Notes: a model not told the origin generated them from the sequence alone. Shown: positions 25,811 to 38,175, counted from the stretch's first letter. The stretch: DNA of 64,000 nt from Thuidium tamariscinum (GCA_947034885.2 OX344751.2:10602001-10666000), one strand, 5' to 3'. Translations and numbers: made by a program.

Positions 25811-27490
25811 ACTAACTAATCTTTGAGACTCACAATTAGACTCTAAAAAAATAAATATATGGTATTGTGTGCATTTCACAATCTTAGGGGTATTCCTCAC
25901 TACTTTGGTGGGGACTTCTATCAAAACTCTAAATTACACTCTTTTTATGTCTTTTTTGCATAAAATAAACCTAAAAACTATAAAAAAATTTGTAAAAAAT
26001 GTATTTAGAGTTCCAAGAGCCATCTTAAGGGCTCACATCTTCATCTATCCATCCATATCCTTTAGAAGATAAAATTAAATTCATTTTTCTCCCTTTTTAC
26101 TCCAAACATATAAAATATCAATATCACAAAGTTTAAATAATAACAATGCAACGCATGTTTATCAACAATAAATAGAATTTAAAAGGAGCACCACTCCATC
26201 AATGAGAGTTTGAGGATGCATCTAACAATAACAACAATATAATTAGCACAATTAGTTTTAACCAAAGGATTAATTAGAACCTCCAACCAATGTTGGTGGC
26301 TACAACTTTCTTTAATAGGCCTAACTATACAATAGTACTAATCAACATTTAGATCTCTAGAACATCCTTCAAAAATCATTTCTCAGTTGCCAAATTCAAA
26401 ACATTCAGTATTCCAATTTGCAACAAGATTACTAATGTTCATTGCTCAAGTGTTACACTCAAGGTTTCTCTGTCATCTTTATTCTATGAGAGGTTGTTTT
26501 AGTGAGCAGAAAGGTCCAACTTCATCTCATGGATGCTCTTATGGTGGTGCTAAGTTTAGCAACAAAATATGTTGATTTGGTAAATTACTTCTATGTTATG
26601 AAATTCTAACCTATAACTTGGATTGATACCAAACTTTGTAGAGATGACAACGACTTAGCTTTCCATAACATTCTATAGTTAATTTTGCCTAAAAATTATT
26701 CATCTTACTTTGAGCTTCAATTTTTTGTAACTTACAAAATCAATATTCAAAACTCTTTGAAAATGGCTAAAAATTTAAAGATCAATTATCAAGTGTTCTA
26801 TCAATTTTTGTAATTTATTTTTTCTTAAAATAAAACTTAGAAAAAAAAATAGAAAAAATACCAACAAACAAAATTTTAAATCAAATTTAAAAAAATTTAA
26901 AGTACATTTCTAATTTCAAGTATAAATCTAGTTTTGCACACATACTCCCTAACAAATTTTGGAAAGAATATTGCTCCAAAATTAGGGATTTTGAGTGGTG
27001 TTCCTAGTTTTGAATTGCTTAGATAAAAACCACCCAAAGTCCTCAATCCTATTTTTTTTAGTATACAAATTGGCAAATTTAATTGAAATGGCAAAATTTC
27101 ATTACTTTTGACACTTTTATAGTTTAGATTGTAGGAATTGAAATCTAAATTTGTCATAGGTTTTTTAAATCTATATGTAATGTAGATGTGTGAAATCTAT
27201 ATTTATCCAAGATATTTTAGACCACACATTTTGAAATCTAAATTTATCATAGATTTTTGAAATCTATATGTGCCCTAAATGTTTGAAAATCTATATCAAT
27301 CCTAAATGTCACTTTAGTTTAACCTATATAGTCTAAAAAATGGCACATGGAATACTGCCATTTTAATAAAATTTGCCATTAGTGTGCCCTATACCACTGC
27401 CACAACCAAAGTAATAATAAAAATAAAATTGCAGTTTTCTAAACTTCAAAAGTCAATAACTTTCACAGTGTAGGCCTACACACTATGAAA
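25811..27490. other. AT-rich intergenic stretch
   Basis: No gene supportable. Positions 27,130-27,300 contain four loose copies of 'gaaatctaWatttgtcatag / gtttgaaatctatatgt', a weak tandem repeat of about 55-60 bases. A degenerate relative of the 11447 element may lie at 27,345-27,385. Confidence 0.45.
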
Positions 27491-27498
27491 CAAAGCCC

Positions 27499-27783
27499 AT
27501 GTACAAGATCAGGAGAATGAATGAGAAGAGAATCACCAAATTGGGAAAAATTAAATGCCAATTCTCAGTAATGCAACCACATACTCCAAATCAGCTTACA
27601 AGTCTGTTGTTTTTGAGTTGTCTTGTTTTTTTCATGTCTGTCTGGTTGGTTCTCCTCATCACTGTCACCATGCTTATCTGCGTTGGCTCCAGTGATCTCA
27701 GAACAGATTCCAGGTTTTTAGCCAAATGTTCAATTTTGGAAGATTTTTTAAAACTATACAAAAGGCATGAAAAAATTAAGTAG
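27499..27783 (+). CDS. Possible small membrane-protein ORF or exon remnant (very uncertain)
   Basis: This open frame of 94 codons sits in a short island (27,470-27,730) less AT-rich than its surroundings. Residues about 36-62 form one strongly hydrophobic segment (LLFLSCLVFFMSVWLVLLIT...), preceded by a basic N-terminal third (KIRRMNEKRITKLGK). I recognise no family. Its 5' flank resembles non-coding sequence at 58,680-58,730 ('cataactttcacattgtagg'), which suggests the island may itself be repeat-derived. A chance frame is as likely as a gene. Confidence 0.15.
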   Translation: MYKIRRMNEKRITKLGKIKCQFSVMQPHTPNQLTSLLFLSCLVFFMSVWLVLLITVTMLICVGSSDLRTDSRFLAKCSILEDFLKLYKRHEKIK

Positions 27784-27918
27784 AAAATGAGTGAAATTTA
27801 GCTAGTTTTGGGATCACTGATTGGCTCATTTGCAATGAAATTCCGTTCCATTTGGTTTAAAGAAATATGCTTGAAAACAAGTAAAGTATGAGAAGTCAAT
27901 TTTCAAATTCATAACCCA

Positions 27919-28726
27919 TTAACCCCTAAATGCCCAAGCCTTTTCAAGTGTGTTTTGACTGAGGAAAAAGTGCATGGCTTTGTAGTCATCCCTAGTGAAG
28001 CAAATTAATTTTTTCCCAAAATCTAGCCACATGGATGTTTAAAGAACTTGTTTATTAATAAGTGCACAAATTTTGAGCACAAAATTGCATAGGAGTTGTG
28101 AGATTACAACAAGAGAAGAGTATGTTTTCTATATTTAGTATGCTGCCTTTTCCCACAATGTTTCTCAAATTTGCATTTAAATTTTTGGGGGGATTGGAGG
28201 TGACATGAACAACTACAAAGAGTATTAGCACACTAAAATGCACTTCTAAAAAACTTAATTTCACATGAAAAGCTATTAAATTCATTACACGATCCACCTT
28301 GCAATTGTTGAAATGCAATTATTTTTTATAAGTAGAAATTGCAAATAACACCAAATCAATAGTTGTACGTTTAAATTTTCAATGGTGAATATCATGAAAA
28401 CACTTTCCTCTTTCCATTGGAACCATTCTCAAAGCAAATGGATATGTACAATTTCTTAGATCTCAAATCAAGTGAAATTGCACAAAGCTAGGAAATGAAG
28501 TAAAATTGGCAAGCTTTACACTTCACTTGTGGTACATGTATGCCTTTGAAGACCTCTCAATAATCAAATATGTACTTTTTTCAGTGAAAAATGAAAGTTT
28601 TCAATAATTAACCTTTAAAACTGCCTGAATTTTTTTTAACAATCGAAGGAATTCAACTTCTCATTTAGAAATGAGCCTGGAATTTCATATCGACCATATA
28701 TAATTGATTGGGTTGTTAGGGGTTAA
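27919..28726 (+). mobile_element. TTAA-flanked element type D, copy 1 (808 bp)
   Basis: It begins TTAACCCCTAAATGCCC and ends 'gttaggggTTAA'. The same element is present at 48799-49605, and a diverged inverted copy lies at 2435-3295. Between the two close copies about 455 internal bases differ at only three positions, while the left 225 bases differ at about 18 and the last 105 bases are barely alignable. The 87-codon minus-strand frame inside (28055-28318) is not evidence of a gene, because nearly all differences between copies change the amino acid. Confidence 0.7.
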
Positions 28727-29294
28727 GGTAAGAGGCTTAGAAACTACTCATTTAAGGGTTGGTCTGCCTCTATCATGTATTTTTGTAGATAGTAATATTT
28801 TTCGCTCATTTTTTAATCAAAGAGAAGTAAATGAGGAATCTAAAATAAGTTGTTTCATAATTTTTGGAGCATTTATGAATTAATTATAAATTTTCAAACA
28901 AAATCTAGCATATATTCCTATTTGTGAATAATTCGTAGGCCTTGGAAACCCATACATACTTAGTTTTAAAAAAAAATGGTTTTGTTCAAAAACTAATATT
29001 GTAACATGTAAAAAGTAACAGAGATGGTTTCTAAATGCAACCATTTCTAAAACTAAATGAATGCTTGAATCAATCATTATTTCAGATTTTTTAACATTTG
29101 TAAGAAGGTAGTTGGACTACCAATTCTTATTTTGAATCAGATTAGTAGACACCTATTCACTTAGTTAGGAAAGAACCCATCATTGCGGCTCTTAAACCAT
29201 CTATTGAAGGAGTATAAACCAAATCTTATCATGTTGTGATGTAATCAAGAATCCATTTTTTTACAATCAAGTATCCATTTCAGAGCCTACTACT
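28727..29294. other. AT-rich intergenic stretch
   Basis: Nothing recognisable is seen. The flanking sequence is anchored by the type D element on the left and a GGGTGATTGC-family element on the right. Confidence 0.5.
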
Positions 29295-30022
29295 GGGTCG
29301 TTGCAAGAAACACTTACCGGTTTTGGCTCAAAATGGCTCAAAATCAATGAGTCCTGTGAGTCCTATGACCCTTTGAAATAAAAAAAATTTTAATTGAAAA
29401 AAATATGGATAATTTGGAGAGCAATGAGAATATTATATCTCTTGAAATTCAGACCTAAGAAATTTTTTCTCTAAATGTTATAGACAATGGAAAATACAAT
29501 GAAAATAGCTCTTTTTTCACTAATTTGTTAAAAATAGTAAAAAAATTCAAAAAATGAAAATGAAAAATCTTTTTTCTTTTCAAGTAAAGGTCTTTCTTTT
29601 CCAACAAATTTCATCTTTGGAAAAAATTAATTCTATTCTCCACACTTGCGCAAAGTCAGCCACTTTGACGACATGTGGAGGTTGAACAGTATAGTATTTT
29701 CAAAAATCTCTTTGTGGTCTTGTGTAACTTTAGGTGAGGTCCTTGCATGCCAATTTTCAGCTCAAAATTTGCATTTTTGGGTCAAAAATAGGACTAAAAG
29801 CCCCCAAAATGGCCAAGGTAGACATCCAATCGGGGGCATTTTAAAAATAGTAAACTAATTTTTTAAAAATTGAAAAAATTACGCAACATATAAAACTTTT
29901 GTGTGCACCTTCAATACAAATTTCAAGTTGATGGGGCAAACTATGCAAAAGTTATGAGCAAAAAACTACATGTTGGAGGTCAAGGGGACAAAAAATAGGA
30001 CAAATGTTTCTTGCAATCACCC
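29295..30022 (-). mobile_element. GGGTGATTGC TIR element, copy 2 (728 bp)
   Basis: The left end is GGGTCGTTGCAAGAAACACT; the right end is the complement of GGGTGATTGCAAGAAACA. TACT flanks both sides (29291-29294 and 30023-30026). It is inverted relative to the copy at 19109. Its right half ('gttatgagcaaaaaactaca', 'ggtcaaggggacaaaaaata') mirrors that copy's left half closely. The 70-codon plus-strand frame inside is incidental. Confidence 0.75.
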
Positions 30023-30026
30023 TACT

Positions 30027-32223
30027 AGACAGTTCTAAATGCCCGCACTATTTTTGAGCCCTCTCCTATATATGTCTAAGTTTAAAGAATTAATGTAAAC
30101 TATTTCATTATGAGTAAAATGGGACCAAACTCATTGTGGGCAAAATTATAATGATGGTGTACATTCAAATTCTAAAATGTACACCACCACTACAATTTTG
30201 TCTACAATAGGTTTGCTCATATTTTGTTTGTAATGGGGTAGTTTTCCTTAGTTCAACAAAAAAATGCAAAGAGAAAAGAAGGATTTAAGCTGGAAGAAAG
30301 AGTTGAGTAAGCTACTAAGAAGTTCAATAAAGAGCTAAAGCCTATTTAGCCAATCTTCTAATCCTTGTGGATATTATCTTCTTTAAGATGTTTTGAGAAT
30401 GGCATTCAAGAGCCATTCCAACATATTCTAAGAAACAATGTCCTACAATCACCATTTGGTAACTCTAGGACACATCTTTTTGAGTTGAAATTTTTACACA
30501 AGCACCTACAAATCTCCTTCACAATTCAATAATCAAAAGTGGATTCAAAGGATCTATGATCATGCAAGAAATTTGTGAGTGAAGATGGGTGATGGGCGGA
30601 TGGGCCTAAAATATATGAAGTTTGTACTATACCAATCTATAGAAGAAAGAAAAAACCCGTTGAAGACACACATTTGTACTAGTTTCTAGTCATGTATTGG
30701 TAAGAAACATCCTTGGTAGGGCTCATGAGTTTCTACATGATAACCACTACAACCGACTCTCTTGTGAGCTACTAAGCTTCTACACGACAACTATCACAAG
30801 TCATTTTCTTTAGGAAACCAACAAATTCAATCTTCCTTATAGGATTTGGTAATAGAATTAAAGGAGTTCATTGAGGTGAAGGTGACAATTGTTGGAATGG
30901 TGAACATCAATTGTGGTAGAGTATAGGATAATACTCAAGGAAGAGGGGATTGTGGGAAAAAAATGCGTTGATGAGGAAGGCAAAGCCCGACAAGGAGGCC
31001 TATTTTTTCTATAATCCCCAACAACAAGGGCATCACCTAATATAAACTACTACCACAAATTCAACAAAGCAAATGAATATATAAGAAGAAAGTTGGATGT
31101 TGGATGAAAAGGTCATAATGGTTGATTATGTGGGCAAGATGGCATAATCACGCATTACGACTTGATTGTGTTATAGAGCCTACTCCGAAATTCAACAAGA
31201 GATTGGTTTTTGGTACTCAAGAAGAAGGTGCCAGTGCAATTGAAGTTGTCAAAGCTGGACCTTCTATTGGAGACCAGAAAATATGTTAATGTGGTGATGA
31301 AGCTAGTGGAGATTGGAGAAGATGTAGTGGAGAGGGTTAATGTGATGCAAATTATAGAGTTAGTAAGGAAGATCTTAGATTTCATCACTAGAGTTTTTCA
31401 ACTGATCAATATCAATTCACATAAAGACTGTCAATCTCTCTAGTTCTTGAAGTGAAATTCCTGCATTGAGGGTTTAGTATTAGGAAAAATTTACTTGTGC
31501 CACTTATTTTTTTGTGATCAATTTTCTTCCTCAGTTAATAGTACAAGTTCTAATATTTTGACAAGGAGAATCGAGTTGTGATTACTTAATTTTGATTTTG
31601 GAGATGCTAGAGTTAGAACCTACAATGTACTTAGGTTTGTTTTTCATAGTCTCGTTTTATTTTGGATTTGAGCAAATAAGTATCGATAGAAGTTAGATTC
31701 TTGTGTTTGATTGATGGCATTGTATTGACCATGACAATACATATGTTTTCACAATGGATTTGAGAATAGATTTGAAAATACATAGGTTTGTTCTTTTTTG
31801 CCACTATTACCATCCTATAATTGGTCCATCTTGTGGTTATCAAACCAATTGGAGCATCTTCCTACAATCTTCTTGGTTTGAACCTACCACATGGATTTTC
31901 AAGGGGAGAGTAGAAAAGCCAAGGACCTAGTAGCAAGGTGGGGCTAGAAAATTTCTCGTGGTTTAGAAAAAGAGGGCTACAAAAGTATTTCTTTAGCAAT
32001 AGTTGGTAGGTGATTTCAAGGCACTATAGTAGGAGAAATTTGCCATAGAGAGCCACATCCTTAATAAGCTATTGTATCACAATCTCCTCCTAAGCCCTAA
32101 TTCTTTTTATCAAGATTTAAGAAAATTTAAGAATGCTCCATGATCACAAAAATTTGCATTCATATGCATTACATTGTAAAAAAATGTAAAAATTCTAAGA
32201 AAATTTCACCCCTCTACTAAAAA
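30027..32223. other. Intergenic stretch with possible decayed coding remnant
   Basis: Positions 30,080-30,240 contain an inverted pair ('aaactcattgtgggcaaaattata' / 'acaattttgtctacaataggttt', read in part), a small foldback. Positions 31,150-31,400 are less AT-rich. One frame reads VPVQLKLSKLDLLLETRK and continues with a leucine/valine-rich helix-like stretch to about 31,443, while another frame holds 'EEGASAIEVVKAGPSIGDQ'. I recognise no family. It may be a frameshifted retroelement or gene relic. Confidence 0.3.
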
Positions 32224-32315
32224 GTTGTAAGAGATTTTCTCAATTGTTGCTAATGTGACTAATGCCCAGAAGGGACATTAGTCACATTAATCACAACTGA
32301 GAAAATCTCCTACAC
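32224..32315. repeat. Near-perfect hairpin, ~43-bp arms
   Basis: Arm 32224-32267 (GTTGTAAGAGATTTTCTCAA... ending TGACTAATGCCC) pairs with 32273-32315 across a 5-base loop, with few mismatches. A degraded relative lies at about 32,615-32,690. The compact stem-loop could be a miniature foldback element or a small-RNA precursor. No TSD is obvious. Confidence 0.6.
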
Positions 32316-32378
32316 CTCTACTTCTTGGTTAAAAAAAATTGCCTAAAATATTTTGAGAAGTTGTCATAAATCCTAAAT

Positions 32379-32482
32379 GAGCATCATAAAATTGGACAAT
32401 TCAATGCTATTTCCTATCAATTTTTGGAAATGAGCATCATAAAATTGGACAATTCAATGCTATTTCCTATCAATTTTTGGAT
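32379..32482. repeat. Direct tandem duplication, 53-bp unit x2
   Basis: The unit starting GAGCATCATAAAATTGGACA is repeated head to tail at 32379 and 32432 with essentially no differences until the end of the second copy. It is therefore a recent local duplication in otherwise decayed DNA. Confidence 0.85.
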
Positions 32483-33494
32483 TGGGAGTTAAAACAATAA
32501 AACAATTGCAAGAAATTGTAAGTGTCTAATTGCTCTTGCAAATTTTCACCTAGATCTCTCATACTACATAGAAAATAAATTTAAATTCTAAGAAAATTTT
32601 AATCCCCCTTCACTCAAGAATTGTAGAGGATTTTGTATATTGTAACTAATATGACTAATGATTATGTAGGGAGTTAGTCACAATGTACTTAACCTTGTAC
32701 GTCATTTACCTCTTGATTCACAAAATAGTCTAACTTACAACACTTACATCTTCATTCATAAATGGGCTTGGATGAATTGACTTCTATACTTGTCTCAATT
32801 TTATCTCTAGAAAAATACAAGGGCTACTTATTTGCCAAGTACCATAAAATCTAAAATTTTTGAATTTATAGATGCAATTCGAGAGACTCCAAATTAGAGC
32901 AAAGTGTTGTAGAAAATAGATTAACTAAGCATCCGATCAAGCACAAAATAGAGGGGAAAAACATACACCCCTAGGAAAAACATAGGGAACTTCAAAGAAG
33001 ATAATCAAGGTGTTGATTCACACCAATCTACAAAATGTGACTACAATTTCCATGTTGGTGTTGTATTCACTACCTTGGCCTTTGACTAGTCAAACCACAA
33101 TATTTTACGACAATATCAAAAGGCCATGAAGGTCAAAAGTATAAATTGAAATTCTATTGGGGTTGAAGCTGAATCTACCCGTTTATACTTCTACATCTCC
33201 AAATACCATATTGTTGAGGATTGAATTTCACCCAATTGCTCTAACCATCTCCAAAATTTGTTGACCAACTTGTTTTGGTGATGTCTTGAAGATACTTGTA
33301 CACAAGAGCTTGTACATTTGAGTTGAAGAATCATGCAAGAGTGGTCAAATCATGCTTGAATCATATAAGATTGCTGTTATTTAGCTTCAATTGATCTTCA
33401 CCCCTCTCAACAAAGCATGCATCAAAAATTTCGCCACCCAAATAGAAGTAGAGTTGTAGAAAGAGCTCAACTATTAAAAATTACAAAACCACAT
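32483..33494. other. AT-rich intergenic stretch
   Basis: A weak copy of the hairpin at 32224 ('gaggattttgtatattgtaac') is near 32,627. Otherwise nothing recognisable is present. Confidence 0.45.
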
Positions 33495-34404
33495 TTTACC
33501 CCTAAAGGACCATTGTCCCTTCAAGGGACAAATGAGATTTTGGAGAGGTACCTTCAAGTTCAATTTTTGTCTTGATTTTTTGAAACTTTTTTTGAAGAAA
33601 TGAAAATTGATTAGCTTCATGGGAGTATAAATATTTTTTCAATTAGTGCCTAGGAATAAAACTTATGCCCAAATAAGCTCAAAAGAGGGGAAAAGGGGCA
33701 ACCCAATTTTATTTTAAGACTTGAGTTTTCAAAGAAAATAATTTCTCTCATATAGTATACTTTTGTCTACATGGAATTTTTGATTCAATTCATTTGGAAT
33801 TGTTGTGAGAAAAATGGACTATCATATTTTTCAGGCAATTTGATCATCTTTTTGAAAAAATCAATTATAAAGTTCATTTCTAAATGCAATTTTTACAATT
33901 TAAAAAAAAACTCCATGTGGTTGCAAGAACAACCTCACCATTGGAATTTGTTCATTTTAATTACATCTTAGAGATATTAATATTTAGATTTCCTTCTATC
34001 TTGTACCTACTTCTAGTTAACAATTTTTTAAGGAATTAAAAATTAAGTTTTTTGGTGTATTCTTTTCCTAGACTCTCAACTCAATCTTCTACCATAAATA
34101 TTTAAAGATCAAAACTTTGTAGCAAGAAAATTAAAGTTAAGAAGGTTCAAAGTCAAACAATCTAATCTTGCAAATTTGTATTATGTTGAAAAACTTGTTT
34201 TTTTCACTTTCAGAGCCAATATCTTGCAATCAGTGCAATCAAAATTTCTGAAATTTTTTCCACACATTTTATACTAGTTAGGTGTAAGATCCTATGGTTA
34301 GATGTGCCAAGAAAAAAAACTTGAAATTCTTTTACTCTTTGCTATAGAAATGGTTGTATAAAGTGTTTTTTTGCCAAATAAATGGCCTTGGTCCTTAGGG
34401 TCAA
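33495..34404 (+). mobile_element. TTAA-family element with decayed ends (910 bp)
   Basis: It starts TTTACCCCTAAAGGACCA and ends 'ttggtccttagggTCAA', so both TTAA ends carry one substitution. A short subterminal palindrome ('gtcccttcaagggac', 33,514-33,528) parallels the 'tcccccgagggga' palindrome of the element at 1161-2090, which suggests the same subfamily. The right third carries 'aatatcttgcaatca' and 'taagatcctatggttagatgtg'. Confidence 0.6.
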
Positions 34405-34883
34405 ACAAAACAATCGATCAATTCCACTGAATGAATTCCTTGACATGATGAATTCAATAATTCGGGGATCAAATTAACAAATTTGCTATCAGAAGAAGAC
34501 TATTAATTCTAAGATTCTGAAACCTAAAGTCTTGAGTACTACACTTTGATCTTTGCTACAATGCCAAACGCTAGTACACAACTCTACTCTAGAAGAACAA
34601 ACTTCAATGCAAAACAACCAAATTCCTCTATTCAAGAATAATTTTGTATTAGATATAGCGTACCTATACAAGATTTCTAGTTAACAACTACATATACCTT
34701 CAAGTATACCAAAATGACTATTTTGGTAAGTAGAAGATTTACGTACTTTTAAAATTTTATTTTCTTAAAAAATCTAAATTATATCCTCTATGACTCTATA
34801 TATTGGCCATTCTTATTTCTCTAAGTGCAAAGGAGTTAAGAGTGGAAGGTAGTCTATTAATTTGAATAGTCAGAAGGAATTTC

Positions 34884-35823
34884 TTAACCCCTAAAGCCCT
34901 AAATTGTATTTTTTGGCAACATAGCAATTTTGGACAACTCACTACGGATGGAGTTTTTATTTTTTTCTTCAAAATTTTCACACAACATGTGTCTGAGGAG
35001 TAGCTTCAAGACCAAACAATTTTCATAAATTTAGACCACATGGTTAAAAAGTTATGGCATGATATGTTGTTTTGTTTGAATTGCGAGTAGCCTGGGCACC
35101 AAAAAAAACTTCTTTAAATATTATTTTTTCTAAACATAAAAATTTGAATTTAGTTTATAAGATTTTTATCTATGTGGAAAGCTTTGATTCATTCCATTTT
35201 GATAAATGAGTCAAAAGTTATGAGGAAATTTAGTTTGTGGTAGTTTGTGGATACTTATAGAACCTTTACTCTACAAAAAAGTTTGAAATTCTGTATTTAA
35301 TTCTATTTTTAATATTTTTGAAGAAAAACTAAAAAATTGGATGAAGATTGTTTATTACAATATTTTAACCATTGGGATTGACATTTTTAATTTTTATAAA
35401 TAAATTGTTCAAAATTTAGTATTTTCAAGCATTTTCTAATTTTTTCTACTAACTATTTTTTTCCTATATATTATACAATTCCAAATGATTTGAAATTTTT
35501 TGGGCATATAGCCAATTTGAATTGTAAAATGAATTCAAAGAGTAACCATCATTTTGAGTATTTTTTCATACAAATGTGACCTTATGAAGAGCAGCTGCCC
35601 GGATTTTTGCAAGGTTAAGAAAAAAAAATTGCTAGTTCAAATGTTAATATCTTGCAATCTACACGGGGTGGAAATTTCTGAAAATTTTTCTACATCTATT
35701 CAAACCACCTAACTACAAGATCCTATGGTTAAATATGTCAAAAAATATTTTTTTAAAACAACAACACTTGTATTAGAAATCACAATTTTGGTAGAAACAT
35801 AGTCAAAAAACTTTAGAGGTTAA
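34884..35823 (+). mobile_element. TTAA-flanked TIR element, copy 3 (940 bp)
   Basis: The start is TTAACCCCTAAAGCCC; the end is 'ctttagaggTTAA'. Outside bases are unrelated (tttc / ctct). Internal family landmarks are 'ggcaacatagcaattttgga', 'ctcactacggatggag', 'cacacaacatgtgtctga', 'ccattttgataaatgagtc', 'gaagagcagctgcccgg' and 'aagatcctatggtta'. It has no coding capacity, and small frames in it are incidental. Confidence 0.8.
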
Positions 35824-36780
35824 CTCTTGTGGTGTGCTAATTGATAAGCATCTATTATTGATAACCTATTTGAAAATAATCTCCCTAGATTGAATTTTTT
35901 TAATCCAACTGAAGTGTTAGAGTCTAACTTAGACAATTATTAATTCTTGTTGTCTACATAGTATATATATAGTTTTCACACTAAATCAATGCTAAATTGA
36001 CCTCTAAAACACTAATTCACTTGAATAAATTTGAATAGATTCTTCCCAATATTAACAACTACCACTCTTTGTAGGATGGATTTCTTAAGTTGTTTAAGAA
36101 CTTAAAGTTGTAGTTTAGTTGCAATGTCAAAGTCAACAACTAGAGTGTTGATGTCAAATCACTCATATGCTATCTATTAATATTGCACATTGATTCAACT
36201 ATCTTGTGCATTGTTTTGATCTTGTTATAGACTCAAGTTAATGAAATCACTTCTTTAAGATCAACTGGTTGTTCATCCTTTACAAGAGAAATTCTACAAG
36301 CTAAATCCAAAGGTGTAAATCTACAAAAATAATTTGGAACAACTTAAATGATAGCTTTATAAGTAAAAGAAAGTAAGATCACAATCTCTATGTTTATTCT
36401 CCTAAGTTGAAGTCTTCTTGGTTCAATGTAAGATACTAGATATTACTACAATTACAAGACATATAACTTTAAAACCAAAAGATTTAGAGGTTAATAGCAA
36501 CCCACGTCCTAAGACTTTAGAACTTATTGGGATCCAAAGGGTAATTTGGGGCTCACATACTCCAAAGACTTTATAAGATGATTGCAAAAAATATATTCTT
36601 ATACTATTTTGTCTCATGTGGAATGGAAATTAGATGTAGTTATACAAATTTTGAATTTCTACTGGAATTGCTATATCAATAAATAATATAAAAGTGATTT
36701 AGCATTGACACTTAGATATAGAAAGTTCTAAAGTTCTAGGATATGCATGTGTTGTTATTTAGATAAGGTTGTATAGTGGA
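35824..36780. other. AT-rich intergenic stretch
   Basis: No gene or repeat structure is evident between the TTAA element and the foldback element. Confidence 0.5.
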
Positions 36781-38175
36781 GTACCAATCAAAATGGTGTT
36801 TTCAAATTCGTAGTAAAAGAAATTTCAGCATTACCAACTTTGACAGACTCCCAAGAGTTGAAAAATTGGTATTTTACCATGAATTTTTTTCTAATTCATC
36901 TATAAGTTAATAATACATGTGCCAAATTTCAAGGCCAAAATATTTACAAAAAAAAGATATACAAAATCTACCAATATGTATAATTATGAAAAAATTTCAC
37001 TATTTTCAACTTTGATACTTTCCCAAGAATTGATTTTTTTTTGCCACAAAATTTTTGGCATGAAATGACCTCTATGTTTGTAATGTCTGCAAGAAATTTT
37101 AAGGTCAAAAGATTAATACAAAAAACGATACTTGAAATCTACCAACATGTGTAGTTTTGAGAAATTTTTCATAATTGCCAATTGTAACACCCTCCCAAGG
37201 GCTGAAAAATTGGTTTCTTACCATGTATTTTTTTTGGTGAAATCATCTCTATGTTAATAATATGTCTTCCAAATTTCAAATTCAAAAGACTTACTCAAAA
37301 AAAGATACTAAAAATCTCCCAACATGTGTAGCAAAATGTACAGTTGTGAGGATGAGTTTTTGAGCCCTTGGTATAGTGTCATTTTGTAGGTCAAAATGTG
37401 ATACAAATGTAAAAAACCATCCTCACAACTACACATGTTCTAAGACAATTGAAATTCTTTTTTTGAGTAAGTCTTTTGAACTTTAAATTTAGCACACATA
37501 TTATCAATATAGAGATGATATCATGAGAAAATTTTCATGGTAAAGAGATAATTTTTTAGCCCTTCAAACTGTTTGGAGGGTGTCAAAGTTGGCACTAGTG
37601 AAAATTTCTTTATACTATACATATTGGGAGATTTTGAATATCTTTATTTCAGTAAGTCTTTTGAACTTAAAATTTAGAATACATCTTATCAATATAGAGA
37701 TGATTTCACTAAAAAAATTCTATGGTAAACAACCAATTTTTTAGCCCTTGGGAAGGTATCAAAGTTGGCAATTGTTAAAATTTTCTCAAAACTACAGATG
37801 TTAGTAGATTTCAAATATCTTTTTTTGTGTAAGTCTTTTGACCTTGAAATTTGGAACATATATTATCAACATAGAGATTATATTACATAAAAAATTTCAT
37901 GGAAAAAAGAATCAGATCTTGGGAGGGTATCAAAGTTGGTATTAGAGAAAATTTTCTCACAATTATACATGTTAGTAGATTTTTAGTATCTTTTTCTGAG
38001 TGAATTTTTTGGCCTTGAAATTTGGCAGAAATATAATTAACATAGAAATTATTTTGTGCCAAAATTTTCATGGTCAAAAATCAAATTTTTAGCTCTCGAG
38101 ACTCGAGAGGCTATCAAAGTTGGTAGCATTGATATTTATTTCACTACAAATTGAAAATGCCATTTTGATTGGTAC
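36781..38175. mobile_element. Foldback element with ~172-bp tandem repeats in both arms (1.4 kb)
   Basis: The outer termini are GTACCAATCAAAATGG at 36781 and its inverse CCATTTTGATTGGTAC ending at 38175. The left arm holds three head-to-tail copies of a 172-bp unit (the 'ccaactttgacag...cccaag' landmark at 36835, 37007 and 37179). The right arm holds four inverted copies with spacings of 176, 171 and 184 bp ('tcaaagttgg' at about 37584, 37760, 37931 and 38115). The centre (37,330-37,440) is a further stem: 'acagttgtgaggatg' pairs with 'catcctcacaactac'. The architecture matches FB/foldback-type elements. It has no coding capacity, and the autonomous partner is unknown. Confidence 0.8.

Noticed and set aside
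28055-28318. 87-codon minus-strand frame duplicated at 48935-49198, suggesting a conserved protein
   Set aside because: Both lie in copies of the same TTAA-flanked element. The surrounding non-coding core is equally identical, and the differences within the frame are nearly all amino-acid changing.
31155-31443. Overlapping 77-codon frames on both strands as a possible gene
   Set aside because: No start context, no recognisable domain, and adjacent frames carry equally protein-like pieces. At best a frameshifted relic.
36781-38175. Tandem 172-bp units as a centromeric satellite array
   Set aside because: Only three and four units, in opposite orientations around a centre, with inverted outer ends. 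This is a foldback element, not a satellite array.
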